From: Oscillospiraceae bacterium
GTDB lineage: Bacteria; Bacillota; Clostridia; Oscillospirales; Ruminococcaceae
Direction of reading: 5' to 3'
Assembly (NCBI GenBank): GCA_017461565.1
Contig: JAFTXQ010000011.1
Location: forward strand, 1 to 64,000
DNA: 64,000 nucleotides
Position numbers and translations under genes: made by a program. This document shows, piece after piece, positions 8,034 to 17,235 of the stretch. Position 1 is the stretch's first letter. Each line of letters opens with the position of its first letter. The notes under the pieces were generated by a model that saw nothing but the letters and a program-made list of their open reading frames with translations, did not search any database and was not told where the DNA came from.

Positions 8034-11000
8034 TTATTTTCTTGCAAGCCTGAGATCACGCAGGCGCAGATAGTCCTGATCCGCCATATTATACAGACGG
8101 TTCTGATTTCCCCCGAGTATCTGCGAAAGATACTCAGCACCCTGTCTGTAAAACTCCTCTTCATAATGGACGATATGGGCGCCCCCAAGCGGAAATCTGT
8201 CAGAAGAATAGAAATGTCTCGCTATGTCAATGACATAACAGCCAGTGAACTGAATGAACATCTCCTCGCAAAGTGCTATGAACTTTCGCTTGAAATCAAG
8301 CATCGGATCAGCTTCCATCTGCTCAAGCCTGTCATCCATGTTTACAAAAGTATCCTTAAGATCGGCTCTTATCAGAATGATGTTCTTGCCATAGCGCTCC
8401 TTTAGATCGAGCGTAAATCTGGAAAGCGCATCACGACAGTGCTTCATGCTTCGCTTTTCAAAAAGGTAGCACGGCTTGCATTTTGATTTGATATCGTTGT
8501 AGAAATCCGTTTTACTGATAAATTCATCTATCTCAAATAGATGTCCGTCTATATCGTTCATCTCGCAGATGGCATCATAGAAGTCCATAACCAACCATTT
8601 CGAGCTGCTGTTGCACAATGTAAAAAGTCCGTTGCGTGCGAAAGCGTCAGCGATGGTACGTCTGCGCCAGTTATTTCCGCTGAACTTATTATCATCCTCT
8701 GGCACCTCAATAGGTATCATTGCTTCGTAAGAGAGCAAGGGACACTGCTTGAAGATGTATTTTCCCACGCCTGCTGACTTGCAGCGGTTGAGTATTTCCT
8801 TGGAAATACAGCTGCCCCATATATCGACTGTTACCTCGCTAAGCTCAGCAAGATACTGTCTGAGATGATCGGGTCTTTCACGAAGCAGATATACCACCTC
8901 GGCGGTATCGGATGTCACGGGCGCCTTGACCTCAACTGTAAGAAGCTTCGCCATAAGCTTGAGTATATTGTATTTATTCTTGAACGCAGGTGCATAGACC
9001 TCGTAGGGTCTTGATGTGTCACCTGACAGAACAGCCTCTATCACCTCTGCGGCAGCAACGATGTCCGCAGCGCCGATATCACCTGTAAAGAATGTAGCTA
9101 CCTTGGAGAGCTGCGATACTCCGCAACGTTTGAGCTTAAGAAGCCTGTTACGGTTTATGGCAGCAAACTGCTTATTAGTGTAAGCAATGATCATATCCGA
9201 AGCGCAGCGCATATTTAACGTCCATCGCTGGTAAGCTCGTGCAGTCATATTATCGTAATAGCGCAGCAACCTGTCGTACCACATATCGAGGTCCGGCTCT
9301 GTAACACACCTTCTGCCTTTGGTTATTATCTCCTCTGCCGCATTGCAGGCGTCAAGATAATACTCAGGCTCAAAATCGCTTGGCGATGAGCCGGAAGCAA
9401 AATAACCGCCCGATACGTTTACCACCGCAGGGTCAACAAGACTTATAAAGTACTCCTCCATCTCGGATATCTGCTTATTCATCTTGCGGCGCAGTTTGCC
9501 GTTACGGAGTTCTGTATCCTTTACCCTCTTATCAGGGAACTTATGTCGGAACAGAATGACTCTGTCACCGGAAAAGCCCGAAAGCACAGCATTAGCGTAC
9601 TTTTCCACCGCAGGCTTCCACAACTCCTCGTCAAACGGGGGCTTGATATGCTCCAGGTCGTCTTTCATTGCCTGATAGAAATCGGAATTCAAAAAGCGCT
9701 TTGTGCCTGTGTACATCGTATTGCCTAGACGATAGCAAGAGATAGCCGCAGCTGTGTAGAAATCAACGGCAAGATAGTCAGCGGGACAGTTCTTCACATA
9801 ATGCGGAAAGCTTTTTTCTATATCGAGCTTAAGCGCACCGTCAGTGCCGTTAAAGTTGCCGCCCTTACCTGCACACGCCGTAAGCTGCGAAAGAAGCATT
9901 GGCGTTTTATCAGTGCGGAAGCGCTTATTGGAGGAAAAAATACGGTCAAGCAGAACAGAGCCGCTCAAAGCAATGAGAGGTCTGTACACGAAATGGTTGA
10001 TATTGCTGCCAAGGGTCTCCTTTATTCTGTCAAAACAATCACAGGACATCTCGCTGAAAGAAGGATAAACAGGGCGCACTGCGATACCATAGGAAGCGTC
10101 GGCGCTTATAGTAGGAATATATGAAACTCTTGGTGCTATATTATCTTCTTTTCGCACAAGCTCAACACGCAGTATCACTCCGTCACGGTTACCGTCAAGC
10201 TCCGCCTGAGAGGTAAGGAAATTACCCAGCGAGAAAGCACATGGAACTCTTCGTCCATCGGCTGTCTTTACATAACGGAATTCCTGTATCACATGGGGAT
10301 GGGAGCCGATTATGATATCAGCGCCATTCTCCGCCATAAACTTTGCCTCTTCTATCTGCCTGTCAGTCACAGTACGGGAATTCATAGTGCCCCAGTGCTG
10401 ATATGCGACGATAAACTCGGCACCGTCTTTTCTTGCCTTTTCAACCAGGCCGTCAAAATGCTCTCTTGTATACCATCCGATGATTTCACGGTCAGCAAAC
10501 TCAGGAGAATTCTTCTCCTGATTGTTGGATATCATGGTCACTGCAATAAAGCCAACACGTATTCCCTTGATATCCTTTACAACGGGATTGTCGCCAAGAG
10601 TACCGAGATTAATAAGTGCGTGCTCCTTTATACACTCCACCGTTTCGGATAATCCCTTATAGCCAGTATCACAGCAGTGATTATTTGAAGTTACAAGCAT
10701 ATCATAACCTGCGCCTGCTACCGCCGATATCAATGTTGATGGCGAATTACAATTGGGGGCACCTGATTCCAGACGGAGCTTTTCATGCTCATAGGGTGCG
10801 GAATCACAGCAGGTGGTTTCAAGCACGCCTACTGTATAGTCAGCACTTTTCAGAATATCTCGCACCGAATTGAAGCTGTCATGGAAATCAAAGCTACGTT
10901 CTGCACCCTTTCGCTGCTGGCCTACGGCGCACATTATGTCGCCCGTAAACATCAGCACGGGATTGGTATGCGCAGAATAAAGCTCTCTGCCGACCACTAC

Positions 11001-11501
11001 CTTTGTCTTGCACTTCTGATTATCAGCGGAAACAGTTATAATTGCCGTACCCTCGGAGACCGCACGGACAAGGCCGCCTGCTCCGACAACTGCAACATCC
11101 TCATTGTCGCTGCTGAAATATGCCATAGGCCGGGTGTTTCGGCACTCCCAGCTTATCTGCGCCATCTCTCCTACGGACAAGCAGATCACTTTCTGCGCTT
11201 TTAACACCGGTGACATGGGGACGAACGGAACCTTTTCCGACATCTCGCCTGCTCTCTCCTTGCCGTCCTCATAATAGAACGCACGCACTCCTACCAGATA
11301 CTCAACTCCGTTTTTCATACCGAGTATCTGCTTTGAACAGGTCTGGGCATAACGTCGCTTTATGCAGCGCTCGGGCTCGTCAGCTTTATAAAAATGAAGC
11401 GTATAACCGTCAGCGCCATCTACATCGTTCCATTTTGTAAGTATTGCGCTGTCACGAGCGACCGCAACGACATTCTGCGGCGCTGAAAGTTTTTCAGACA
11501 T
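8034..11501 (-). CDS. CapA-type metallophosphatase with FN3, Big2-like and two DUF6270-like modules
   Basis: 1155 residues, far longer than ordinary CapA/PgsA (about 400). Order: fibronectin III-like domain (5-95), Ig-like Big2 segment (100-172), CapA metallophosphatase (180-475) with GDIM (187), NNH (273), HWG (369), GSHPHV (399) and SLGNF (424), then two related SGNH-like DUF6270 modules (about 508-730 and 890-1130). Module 2 has the GSC signature (896-898), whereas module 1 reads GSV. There is no signal peptide or membrane segment. The CapA family is associated with poly-gamma-glutamate and other surface polymers. It starts 5 nt after the toroid gene. A role in making or modifying a surface polymer is inference; a cytosolic location is odd for this fold. 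Confidence 0.85.
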   Translation of the reverse strand: MSEKLSAPQNVVAVARDSAILTKWNDVDGADGYTLHFYKADEPERCIKRRYAQTCSKQILGMKNGVEYLVGVRAFYYEDGKERAGEMSEKVPFVPMSPVLKAQKVICLSVGEMAQISWECRNTRPMAYFSSDNEDVAVVGAGGLVRAVSEGTAIITVSADNQKCKTKVVVGRELYSAHTNPVLMFTGDIMCAVGQQRKGAERSFDFHDSFNSVRDILKSADYTVGVLETTCCDSAPYEHEKLRLESGAPNCNSPSTLISAVAGAGYDMLVTSNNHCCDTGYKGLSETVECIKEHALINLGTLGDNPVVKDIKGIRVGFIAVTMISNNQEKNSPEFADREIIGWYTREHFDGLVEKARKDGAEFIVAYQHWGTMNSRTVTDRQIEEAKFMAENGADIIIGSHPHVIQEFRYVKTADGRRVPCAFSLGNFLTSQAELDGNRDGVILRVELVRKEDNIAPRVSYIPTISADASYGIAVRPVYPSFSEMSCDCFDRIKETLGSNINHFVYRPLIALSGSVLLDRIFSSNKRFRTDKTPMLLSQLTACAGKGGNFNGTDGALKLDIEKSFPHYVKNCPADYLAVDFYTAAAISCYRLGNTMYTGTKRFLNSDFYQAMKDDLEHIKPPFDEELWKPAVEKYANAVLSGFSGDRVILFRHKFPDKRVKDTELRNGKLRRKMNKQISEMEEYFISLVDPAVVNVSGGYFASGSSPSDFEPEYYLDACNAAEEIITKGRRCVTEPDLDMWYDRLLRYYDNMTARAYQRWTLNMRCASDMIIAYTNKQFAAINRNRLLKLKRCGVSQLSKVATFFTGDIGAADIVAAAEVIEAVLSGDTSRPYEVYAPAFKNKYNILKLMAKLLTVEVKAPVTSDTAEVVYLLRERPDHLRQYLAELSEVTVDIWGSCISKEILNRCKSAGVGKYIFKQCPLLSYEAMIPIEVPEDDNKFSGNNWRRRTIADAFARNGLFTLCNSSSKWLVMDFYDAICEMNDIDGHLFEIDEFISKTDFYNDIKSKCKPCYLFEKRSMKHCRDALSRFTLDLKERYGKNIILIRADLKDTFVNMDDRLEQMEADPMLDFKRKFIALCEEMFIQFTGCYVIDIARHFYSSDRFPLGGAHIVHYEEEFYRQGAEYLSQILGGNQNRLYNMADQDYLRLRDLRLARK

Positions 11502-11506
11502 ATTTC

Positions 11507-13243
11507 TCAGCTCCTTACTTTGATCTCGTCTTCTGTCACGGAAAAGCTCCTGCGAAGCGAATCAAGCTTCTCATAATTACGATAAAGCGAATAATATGCA
11601 CCGCAGAAATGCTGTATATCATCGATCCTTATACGGTAACCGTCATGGCGCACGAAAAAAGCGCCCTGTATCTTATATGGATATCTCAGATACATAACAT
11701 ACTCGGGATAGCAATATCCGTTGAGCATAAAATCAGCACGATGAAAAAGCGTCTTAATGAATTCTTCAAGTCTGAATTCAGAAAGATAAGCCACCTTGAT
11801 ATTATTCTCAACAATACGGTCATATAGCTCAAAGGTAACGCACAGCAATTCAAGATAGGTATGATAGGTGGTCGGCTGATCATGTATCTTTTTAAGATTC
11901 AGGTCAGCATTTTTCAGACCAAACTCGAAGTAACGCTCCTCGGGTGCATACTTTGTCAGCTCGTTTACGGAATACGCCACCCAATGATCACGGTGCCTGG
12001 TGTAGTCCTCACGGATAAATCTGTCGACGGCAGTCTTTGCAGCCTCAAGCCAGCGCTGCTCTTTCGTAAGCGCATACAAACGTGACAGCGCAAATACCGC
12101 TTCACCGTCATAATATACGGTACGGATCTTCTCTTTGCGTGAAAGATCGGGGATATTAAGGACATGGAAAAACTCGCCTGTATCGCTGTCAAACAGCTCA
12201 AGGATGCCGTTTCCAAGCTCCTTGCAAAGCTTGACGTACTTATCGCTTCCCGTAACGTCCATATATTCGGTCATCATGATGATCGCTACTGCATTTGCCC
12301 CAAGCTTGACCTCACGTGTCGCAAGCTCAGCAATATAAGCGGTATTCTCCTCGTCACGTGGTCTCTTGTATTTGTAAAATGAATTTTTAACAAGATAGCC
12401 AAGCGCACATTCGATCTGATGGAGCGTATATTTGTCACCTGTAATACGATACGCACACACAAGACTCCAGATAGTACTTGCATGGCGCAGGATATTATAG
12501 TTCGGGATAAGCTTATGATAAATCGGATAATAGCCGTAATCGAATTTACCGTCAAGATCAAGCTGCATTGTAAGGTATTCTGACGATGTAGTGATCACTT
12601 CAAGGGCGGTCTCCTTGTCGAATTCGCCGTTTATACGTCTTCCGCAGTTTAAGCCCTCATTATACAGCTCATGCACCACGCTGTTATCATCGCTGAAATA
12701 ACTGATACAGTCGAAAAGCACCAATGTATCCGGAAGGTCATTCAGCTTTGTTTCACAGGCAACAGACAGGTACTTGTTGACCTGAGCCAGTTCTATGGTC
12801 TTTTTCTTGTATGTAAGCACACGATTGCCGTTTATCTCTGCTTCGGTCAATGCGGTCAAAAGTTCATCATCAAATGAGATTCCACGGCGGTACATCTCAT
12901 TGTATCCACGTGAAAACTCCTTAATAACGCTTTCAGTGGACTTATGTTCGGAACAGCGCATAATATCAGCTTTTACCCAGCAAGCATTGTAGTCCTTGCC
13001 CGAAATAAACCTGGTTGCCGATCTACAGGCGCCGTGCCAAGCCTCTTTGAGCGTGGGCGCAGCGCAGCGGAATACCCTTGCTCTTTCTCTGCGGTCACAC
13101 ACCGCAACAAAAGCTGCAAACAGACCTTCTATGCAAAGACAGGGAGCTATTTCAGCTTCAAGTTCCTCAAAGCTTCTGCCATTCAGAAATGCATTTTTCA
13201 GTTGCTCTGCTTTTTTGTTGAATTCGATAGCGTAAATGTTCAT
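11507..13243 (-). CDS. Predicted alpha/alpha-toroid protein, partner of CapA-type gene
   Basis: 578 residues, no signal peptide. I do not recognise the family with certainty. The N-terminal 200 residues are helical and Cys-rich. Residues about 215-500 show repeated helix pairs with small and aromatic residues (RHASTIWSLVCAYRITGD, YDGEAVFALSRLYALT, TYHTYLELLCVTFELYD) typical of (alpha/alpha)6 barrels such as glycosidases, epimerases or glucuronyl C5-epimerase-like domains. It is the first gene of the operon, with its own promoter 50 nt upstream, and ends 5 nt before the CapA-type gene, so the two probably act together. A carbohydrate-active role is inference from the fold. Confidence 0.75.
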   Translation of the reverse strand: MNIYAIEFNKKAEQLKNAFLNGRSFEELEAEIAPCLCIEGLFAAFVAVCDRRERARVFRCAAPTLKEAWHGACRSATRFISGKDYNACWVKADIMRCSEHKSTESVIKEFSRGYNEMYRRGISFDDELLTALTEAEINGNRVLTYKKKTIELAQVNKYLSVACETKLNDLPDTLVLFDCISYFSDDNSVVHELYNEGLNCGRRINGEFDKETALEVITTSSEYLTMQLDLDGKFDYGYYPIYHKLIPNYNILRHASTIWSLVCAYRITGDKYTLHQIECALGYLVKNSFYKYKRPRDEENTAYIAELATREVKLGANAVAIIMMTEYMDVTGSDKYVKLCKELGNGILELFDSDTGEFFHVLNIPDLSRKEKIRTVYYDGEAVFALSRLYALTKEQRWLEAAKTAVDRFIREDYTRHRDHWVAYSVNELTKYAPEERYFEFGLKNADLNLKKIHDQPTTYHTYLELLCVTFELYDRIVENNIKVAYLSEFRLEEFIKTLFHRADFMLNGYCYPEYVMYLRYPYKIQGAFFVRHDGYRIRIDDIQHFCGAYYSLYRNYEKLDSLRRSFSVTEDEIKVRS

Positions 13244-13292
13244 ATAAATACCCCACGAAAAAGGATCATTATAAATGATTATACTTATTTTT

Positions 13293-13321
13293 ATTATATC
13301 ACTACACCGTTATTATTTCAA
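13293..13321 (-). promoter_or_regulatory. Promoter of toroid-CapA-transglutaminase-pilus operon
   Basis: TTGAAA (13321-13316), 17-nt spacer, TATAAT (13298-13293). No room for another promoter is seen between the next seven genes down to pilT, so this may drive about 10.4 kb. Confidence 0.78.
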
Positions 13322-13399
13322 GTAGCAGTTATAAAAAAGATGATAACCAAATTGCACAAGACAAACTTACATTTCTCAAAAGTTATACAAAACAAAGTT

Positions 13400-13442
13400 C
13401 CTCGCCACTGCAAACAGCATAGATGCTGTCTGTGTGGCGAGG
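13400..13442 (-). terminator. Terminator of GH59-like gene
   Basis: Inverted repeat CCTCGCCAC / GTGGCGAGG with an inner hairpin (CAGCA / TGCTG), followed on the minus strand by a T-rich stretch. Confidence 0.75.
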
Positions 13443-13450
13443 ATATGATT

Positions 13451-16400
13451 TTATTTTTTGTTTTTGCCTTTTACAACTATTGCTGTAATGATACCTGCCG
13501 TGGCAAGTGCTACACCGGCAGCTGCGGCTGCAATCGGAAGCACAAGCTTTTTACCACGAGCTTTTATCACATCATAAGGGCTTCCGTAATACAAAGGAAC
13601 TATATCCTTAGAACCTCGCCTGATCCTATTTTCGGAATGCGACTCCTTTTTAACAGGCTCGGCAGCCTCGGGAGTTTCTTCCTCAACGGTGGCTTCCGCT
13701 TCAGGAGCTGTTTCCTCAAACGCTGCGAATATGTTTTCTACAGACTCGGCAGGCTCAGGAGCTTCTTCCTCGACACGAGCTTCAACTTCGGGAACTGTTT
13801 CTTCAAATGCTGCGAATATGTTTTCTACAGGCTCGGCAGTCTCGGGAGCTTCTTCCTCGACAGGCGCTTCTATTTCGGGAACTGTTTGCTCAAACGTTGC
13901 GAATATGTTTTCTACAGGCTCAGCAGCCTCAGGAGCTTCTTCCTCAACGGTGGCTTCCGCTTCGGGAGCTGTTTGCTCAAACGTTGCGAATATGTTTTCT
14001 ACAGGCTCAGCAGCCTCAGGAGCTTCTTCCTCGACACGAGCTTCAACTTCGGGAACTGTTTGCTCAAACGTTGCGAATATGTTTTCTACAGGCTCGGGAG
14101 CTTCTTCCTCGACGGTAGTGTCAACTTCAGGAGCTGTTTCTTCAAACGCTGTGAATATGTTTCCGACAGACTCGACAGCCTCAGGAGCTTCTTCCTCAAC
14201 GGTGGCTTCCGCTTCGGGAGCTGTTTCCTCAAACAAAGGAATAGGAATTTCAAATGTTTTTACTTCGTCTGCGATATTTTCTACCACATCTACTTCAGGC
14301 TCAGCCGAGATGTCATCCTCATCAACATACAAAGGAATATCAGTCAGATCGGGTAATTCAGGCTCGGAAATGCTGTACGTATTATCAACGATCTCATCCA
14401 CCGTCTCATCATCCGTATATAGCGGTACGGTGATCACCTCAGGGAGTTCAGCAACAGGCAATTCAGCTGACGAAATTCCAATCTCATCGGAAACGACGCT
14501 TTCTTCAACAAAATCAGTCGCTGTCACAAAATCCTCATCGGCAGCACAGTACTCATCACCGTTTGAATATACAGCCTCTGCGCAATCAAATGTGAGCTTG
14601 CCTCGTTCCACAGTTACCTTTGCGATATGCTCACCATCAGCAAGACCATCTGTATGCCAGAACACCTCACGGAAATCGGTATCGGGTATGATTTTGTCTT
14701 CAGCAACCCTCACGCCGTCAATATCAACAGATATCGCAGTGCCCTGAAGATGATTAGCGCCAAGCAGTGACAATCCGGTTCCGAAAAATCTTATCTCAAC
14801 AGCTGCACCCTCATCACCTGATGTGGTGGTACGTCTGTAATTGTTAAAGCTGTCCATAGTGTTGAATGCCCATTCGCCTGAATAGTGCATATTATTATCA
14901 GTACAATCATAACGATGCACAAACACAGGCGTATCTTTTATCGGTTCAACTTTTACGTATGTAAAGAAGTTGTTATCATAGCTGCTGAACAATGCCGCAC
15001 GTCCTGCTGCCTGATGTACTATGCCCAAAGCATCACAATCTACAGTCACAACGAGCTTGGAATTTATCCATGCCTTAACAATGCCGCCGACCGCAGCTAT
15101 CTTCAGAACGTTATTTTCGAGCAGGGACACAGTGCCCTCTTTAATGACCTTTTTATTCTTATTCAGCTTCCATGTGCCGTCCGCACAAAGCTGTATCCAC
15201 CATCCGAAAGAACCGTTATATCTGACGCCACATCCGGCATAGCACTCCTCGGGATGTACACTGTCAGTGAGCAGCACTTCACAGGTGACTGAATAGTTAT
15301 ACCATCTGTCATCACCAAAGCATGTAACGGGCTTAGGAGTAGCGCCCCATTCAGTCGCCCTGAGTTCCTCTGTTATCTTCTGGCACAGCATATTTCCGCC
15401 AATGCCTATTACCTCAAAAGCTCCACCCTGATCGGTAGTATAAAGAGGAGCTCCGCCACGGGATGACAGGAAATTCTCATTGAACTGCGGATATGTGAAA
15501 TCATCATGATATGGCAGCTTCATAAGCCGATCTCTCTCGGTCAGCTGAGGCTGCGAGCAATCGGGACGTCTTTTTTTGAGAGTGGAAACTGTGACCATTG
15601 AATACGGCTTGACTGTAACTGTATAGCTGGCAGTCTCGTCCCATATAAATGGAGTGATCGTATCTATCTTATTAAAATAATTTTCATCATAGGCGCCACC
15701 GTCGGGACCTCTTGTTTCCCATACATCAACGGTAGAAGAAAGATTTTTGAGGTTTTTTACCTCGATATTATAATTTATAGGTTCTGATGTTGTATTTGTG
15801 ATAACCATGCTATAATCGCCTGTTTCGTGGTTGCAGGCGGTCATATAACTGTAAACAGCGTCCACAATAGCGTGTCCGTCACCGCCTACCTTGCCATCAC
15901 CGGCACATGCAGAGTCAACAAATGCCCATCCTTTTTTAAAGAACTGCGAGAAATGCAGTGCCATAAAATAGCCACTGTCAAGCATATAGAAGCCGCTCCA
16001 CGGCTCATTTGCAAGGATCAGCTGCTTCTGATAGTAGGTTGCGCCGTCATAATATGCCGAAACAACCGGCTGGAACTCGTGCAGAGTCATGCCGCCCTCG
16101 GGATACATGGTTATGATACGATTTGCTATATCCAGCACGCCGTTAATGTCAGAAAGTCCGCTACCCGTTCCATCATAACGGTATGTCCCCTGCGAATAGC
16201 TCATCGGCGCCGACGCCTCGGCAAACCACGCTTCCTTGCCCCAGCACCTGATGAGCTCCCTCACCTGGGGAGTGGAATGGCTGGTGTAATGACTTCCTAT
16301 TACATCCACAGAGGCAAGCAGCTCACCATCGCCCAACATCTTTCGTGCTGTCACCCAGGTACCAACTTCGTCGGAAGCCACTACCTTGATCCTGCTGAAA

Positions 16401-17026
16401 TCATAAGGAGTGTTATCGTCACGCTTAAGTGCCTGGGAAAGATATTTTATCCAGTCTATATCGACAGTGCGCTCGTTGCGGTTAGCACTAACATAGTCAA
16501 ACTCAAGGCCGTAGGTCTCGTAGGCAGATACAAGAGTGTCCTTATACCACTTGTAGCGTGCTTCCATATCATCGGGGGAATCCGTCACCCATCTCGGCTC
16601 GCTCCACCACAGCATATCCAGTGTAAGATTAGGGTTTATGCGCTTTGCATCAGCCGCAAGACGGAAGCCTGCACCACGTGTGACATTGGCTTTTTCGTCC
16701 TTGAAACGCATTACACACGGCTCTGTACCTGAGGACGAATTCACATCCGAACCCATCTCTATTTTCAGATGAGACACAGCAAGCCCGTCCATACCGAATA
16801 TATAATTCATTATCTCATTATAACTCTTGGGATTCTGTGCCTTGTAATCCAGCAGCAATCGTGATGTATTGTTAGCGCTTACCATACCCAGACCACGCCA
16901 GCGGGTATTATTCGCAAGCGCAGCGGTGCTGCCGTCGATCACTACCTGCTTTGCATTATCTTTTTTGTTTTCTTCGGCAGTTGAAGCGGCTGCTTCAAAG
17001 ACAGAATCAAATATGTCGAAACCCAT
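13451..17026 (-). CDS. GH59-like glycosidase with acidic repeats and C-terminal membrane anchor
   Basis: 1191 residues. Residues about 25-500 resemble GH59 galactocerebrosidases: acid/base Glu185 in ANRNER and nucleophile Glu270 in WFAEASA, both in family-like contexts. Residues about 510-870 hold beta-sandwich, lectin-like segments. Residues about 930-1130 are an acidic region with seven copies of a 29-residue repeat. The protein ends with a basic stretch, one membrane helix (LPIAAAAAGVALATAG...) and the tail KGKNKK. There is no N-terminal signal peptide, and the start is firm (AAGAGG 7 nt before ATG). A tail-anchored enzyme without a signal is unusual: either the active domain is cytosolic or export is non-classical. 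Substrate is probably a beta-galactoside, but this is uncertain. Monocistronic, with its own promoter and terminator. Confidence 0.82.
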   Translation of the reverse strand: MGFDIFDSVFEAAASTAEENKKDNAKQVVIDGSTAALANNTRWRGLGMVSANNTSRLLLDYKAQNPKSYNEIMNYIFGMDGLAVSHLKIEMGSDVNSSSGTEPCVMRFKDEKANVTRGAGFRLAADAKRINPNLTLDMLWWSEPRWVTDSPDDMEARYKWYKDTLVSAYETYGLEFDYVSANRNERTVDIDWIKYLSQALKRDDNTPYDFSRIKVVASDEVGTWVTARKMLGDGELLASVDVIGSHYTSHSTPQVRELIRCWGKEAWFAEASAPMSYSQGTYRYDGTGSGLSDINGVLDIANRIITMYPEGGMTLHEFQPVVSAYYDGATYYQKQLILANEPWSGFYMLDSGYFMALHFSQFFKKGWAFVDSACAGDGKVGGDGHAIVDAVYSYMTACNHETGDYSMVITNTTSEPINYNIEVKNLKNLSSTVDVWETRGPDGGAYDENYFNKIDTITPFIWDETASYTVTVKPYSMVTVSTLKKRRPDCSQPQLTERDRLMKLPYHDDFTYPQFNENFLSSRGGAPLYTTDQGGAFEVIGIGGNMLCQKITEELRATEWGATPKPVTCFGDDRWYNYSVTCEVLLTDSVHPEECYAGCGVRYNGSFGWWIQLCADGTWKLNKNKKVIKEGTVSLLENNVLKIAAVGGIVKAWINSKLVVTVDCDALGIVHQAAGRAALFSSYDNNFFTYVKVEPIKDTPVFVHRYDCTDNNMHYSGEWAFNTMDSFNNYRRTTTSGDEGAAVEIRFFGTGLSLLGANHLQGTAISVDIDGVRVAEDKIIPDTDFREVFWHTDGLADGEHIAKVTVERGKLTFDCAEAVYSNGDEYCAADEDFVTATDFVEESVVSDEIGISSAELPVAELPEVITVPLYTDDETVDEIVDNTYSISEPELPDLTDIPLYVDEDDISAEPEVDVVENIADEVKTFEIPIPLFEETAPEAEATVEEEAPEAVESVGNIFTAFEETAPEVDTTVEEEAPEPVENIFATFEQTVPEVEARVEEEAPEAAEPVENIFATFEQTAPEAEATVEEEAPEAAEPVENIFATFEQTVPEIEAPVEEEAPETAEPVENIFAAFEETVPEVEARVEEEAPEPAESVENIFAAFEETAPEAEATVEEETPEAAEPVKKESHSENRIRRGSKDIVPLYYGSPYDVIKARGKKLVLPIAAAAAGVALATAGIITAIVVKGKNKK
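13655..14238 (-). repeat. Seven tandem ~87-bp coding repeats
   Basis: Units of about 29 residues of the form FEETxPExEAxVEEEAPExxEPVENIF A/T x. Six copies are 29 residues or nearly so; copy 2 is 25 residues, missing four before VENIF. Copies differ mostly at T/V, A/V and R/T/P positions, so the array is recent but not identical. Confidence 0.93.
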
Positions 17027-17074
17027 TGAAATACCTCTTGATAAAATGTTTTCAGAATTAACCTACATATTATA

Positions 17075-17103
17075 ATTTTACTATAAAAAGCCAACATTGT
17101 CAA
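17075..17103 (-). promoter_or_regulatory. Promoter of GH59-like gene
   Basis: TTGACA (17103-17098), 17-nt spacer, TAAAAT (17080-17075), about 50 nt before the ATG at 17026. Confidence 0.8.
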
Positions 17104-17181
17104 TAACAAATTATCTATTATGCAACAAAAAACAGAAAATCATGTCATTGGCTAACTTTACAGTTTTTAAAAAACGCTCAC

Positions 17182-17224
17182 TGTAAAAAAAGAAAACTGC
17201 CTTTGAAAACCCAAAAGCAGTTTT
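17182..17224 (-). terminator. Terminator of cysK-DUF4867 operon
   Basis: Stem AAAACTGC / GCAGTTTT with a 16-nt loop, followed on the minus strand by CTTTTTTT. Confidence 0.88.
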
Positions 17225-17235
17225 AACATGATCAA

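Noticed and set aside
13655..14238. Possible CRISPR array (regular 87-bp units)
   Set aside because: Units are in-frame coding repeats without separate spacers; no cas genes.
12944..14356. 470-codon plus-strand frame with Cys/Arg-rich repeats
   Set aside because: Antisense shadow of the GH59-like repeats and the toroid gene start; its repetition comes only from the real coding repeat.
13689..14747. 352-codon plus-strand Ser/Ala-rich frame
   Set aside because: Antisense to the acidic repeat region of the GH59-like gene; no ribosome site.
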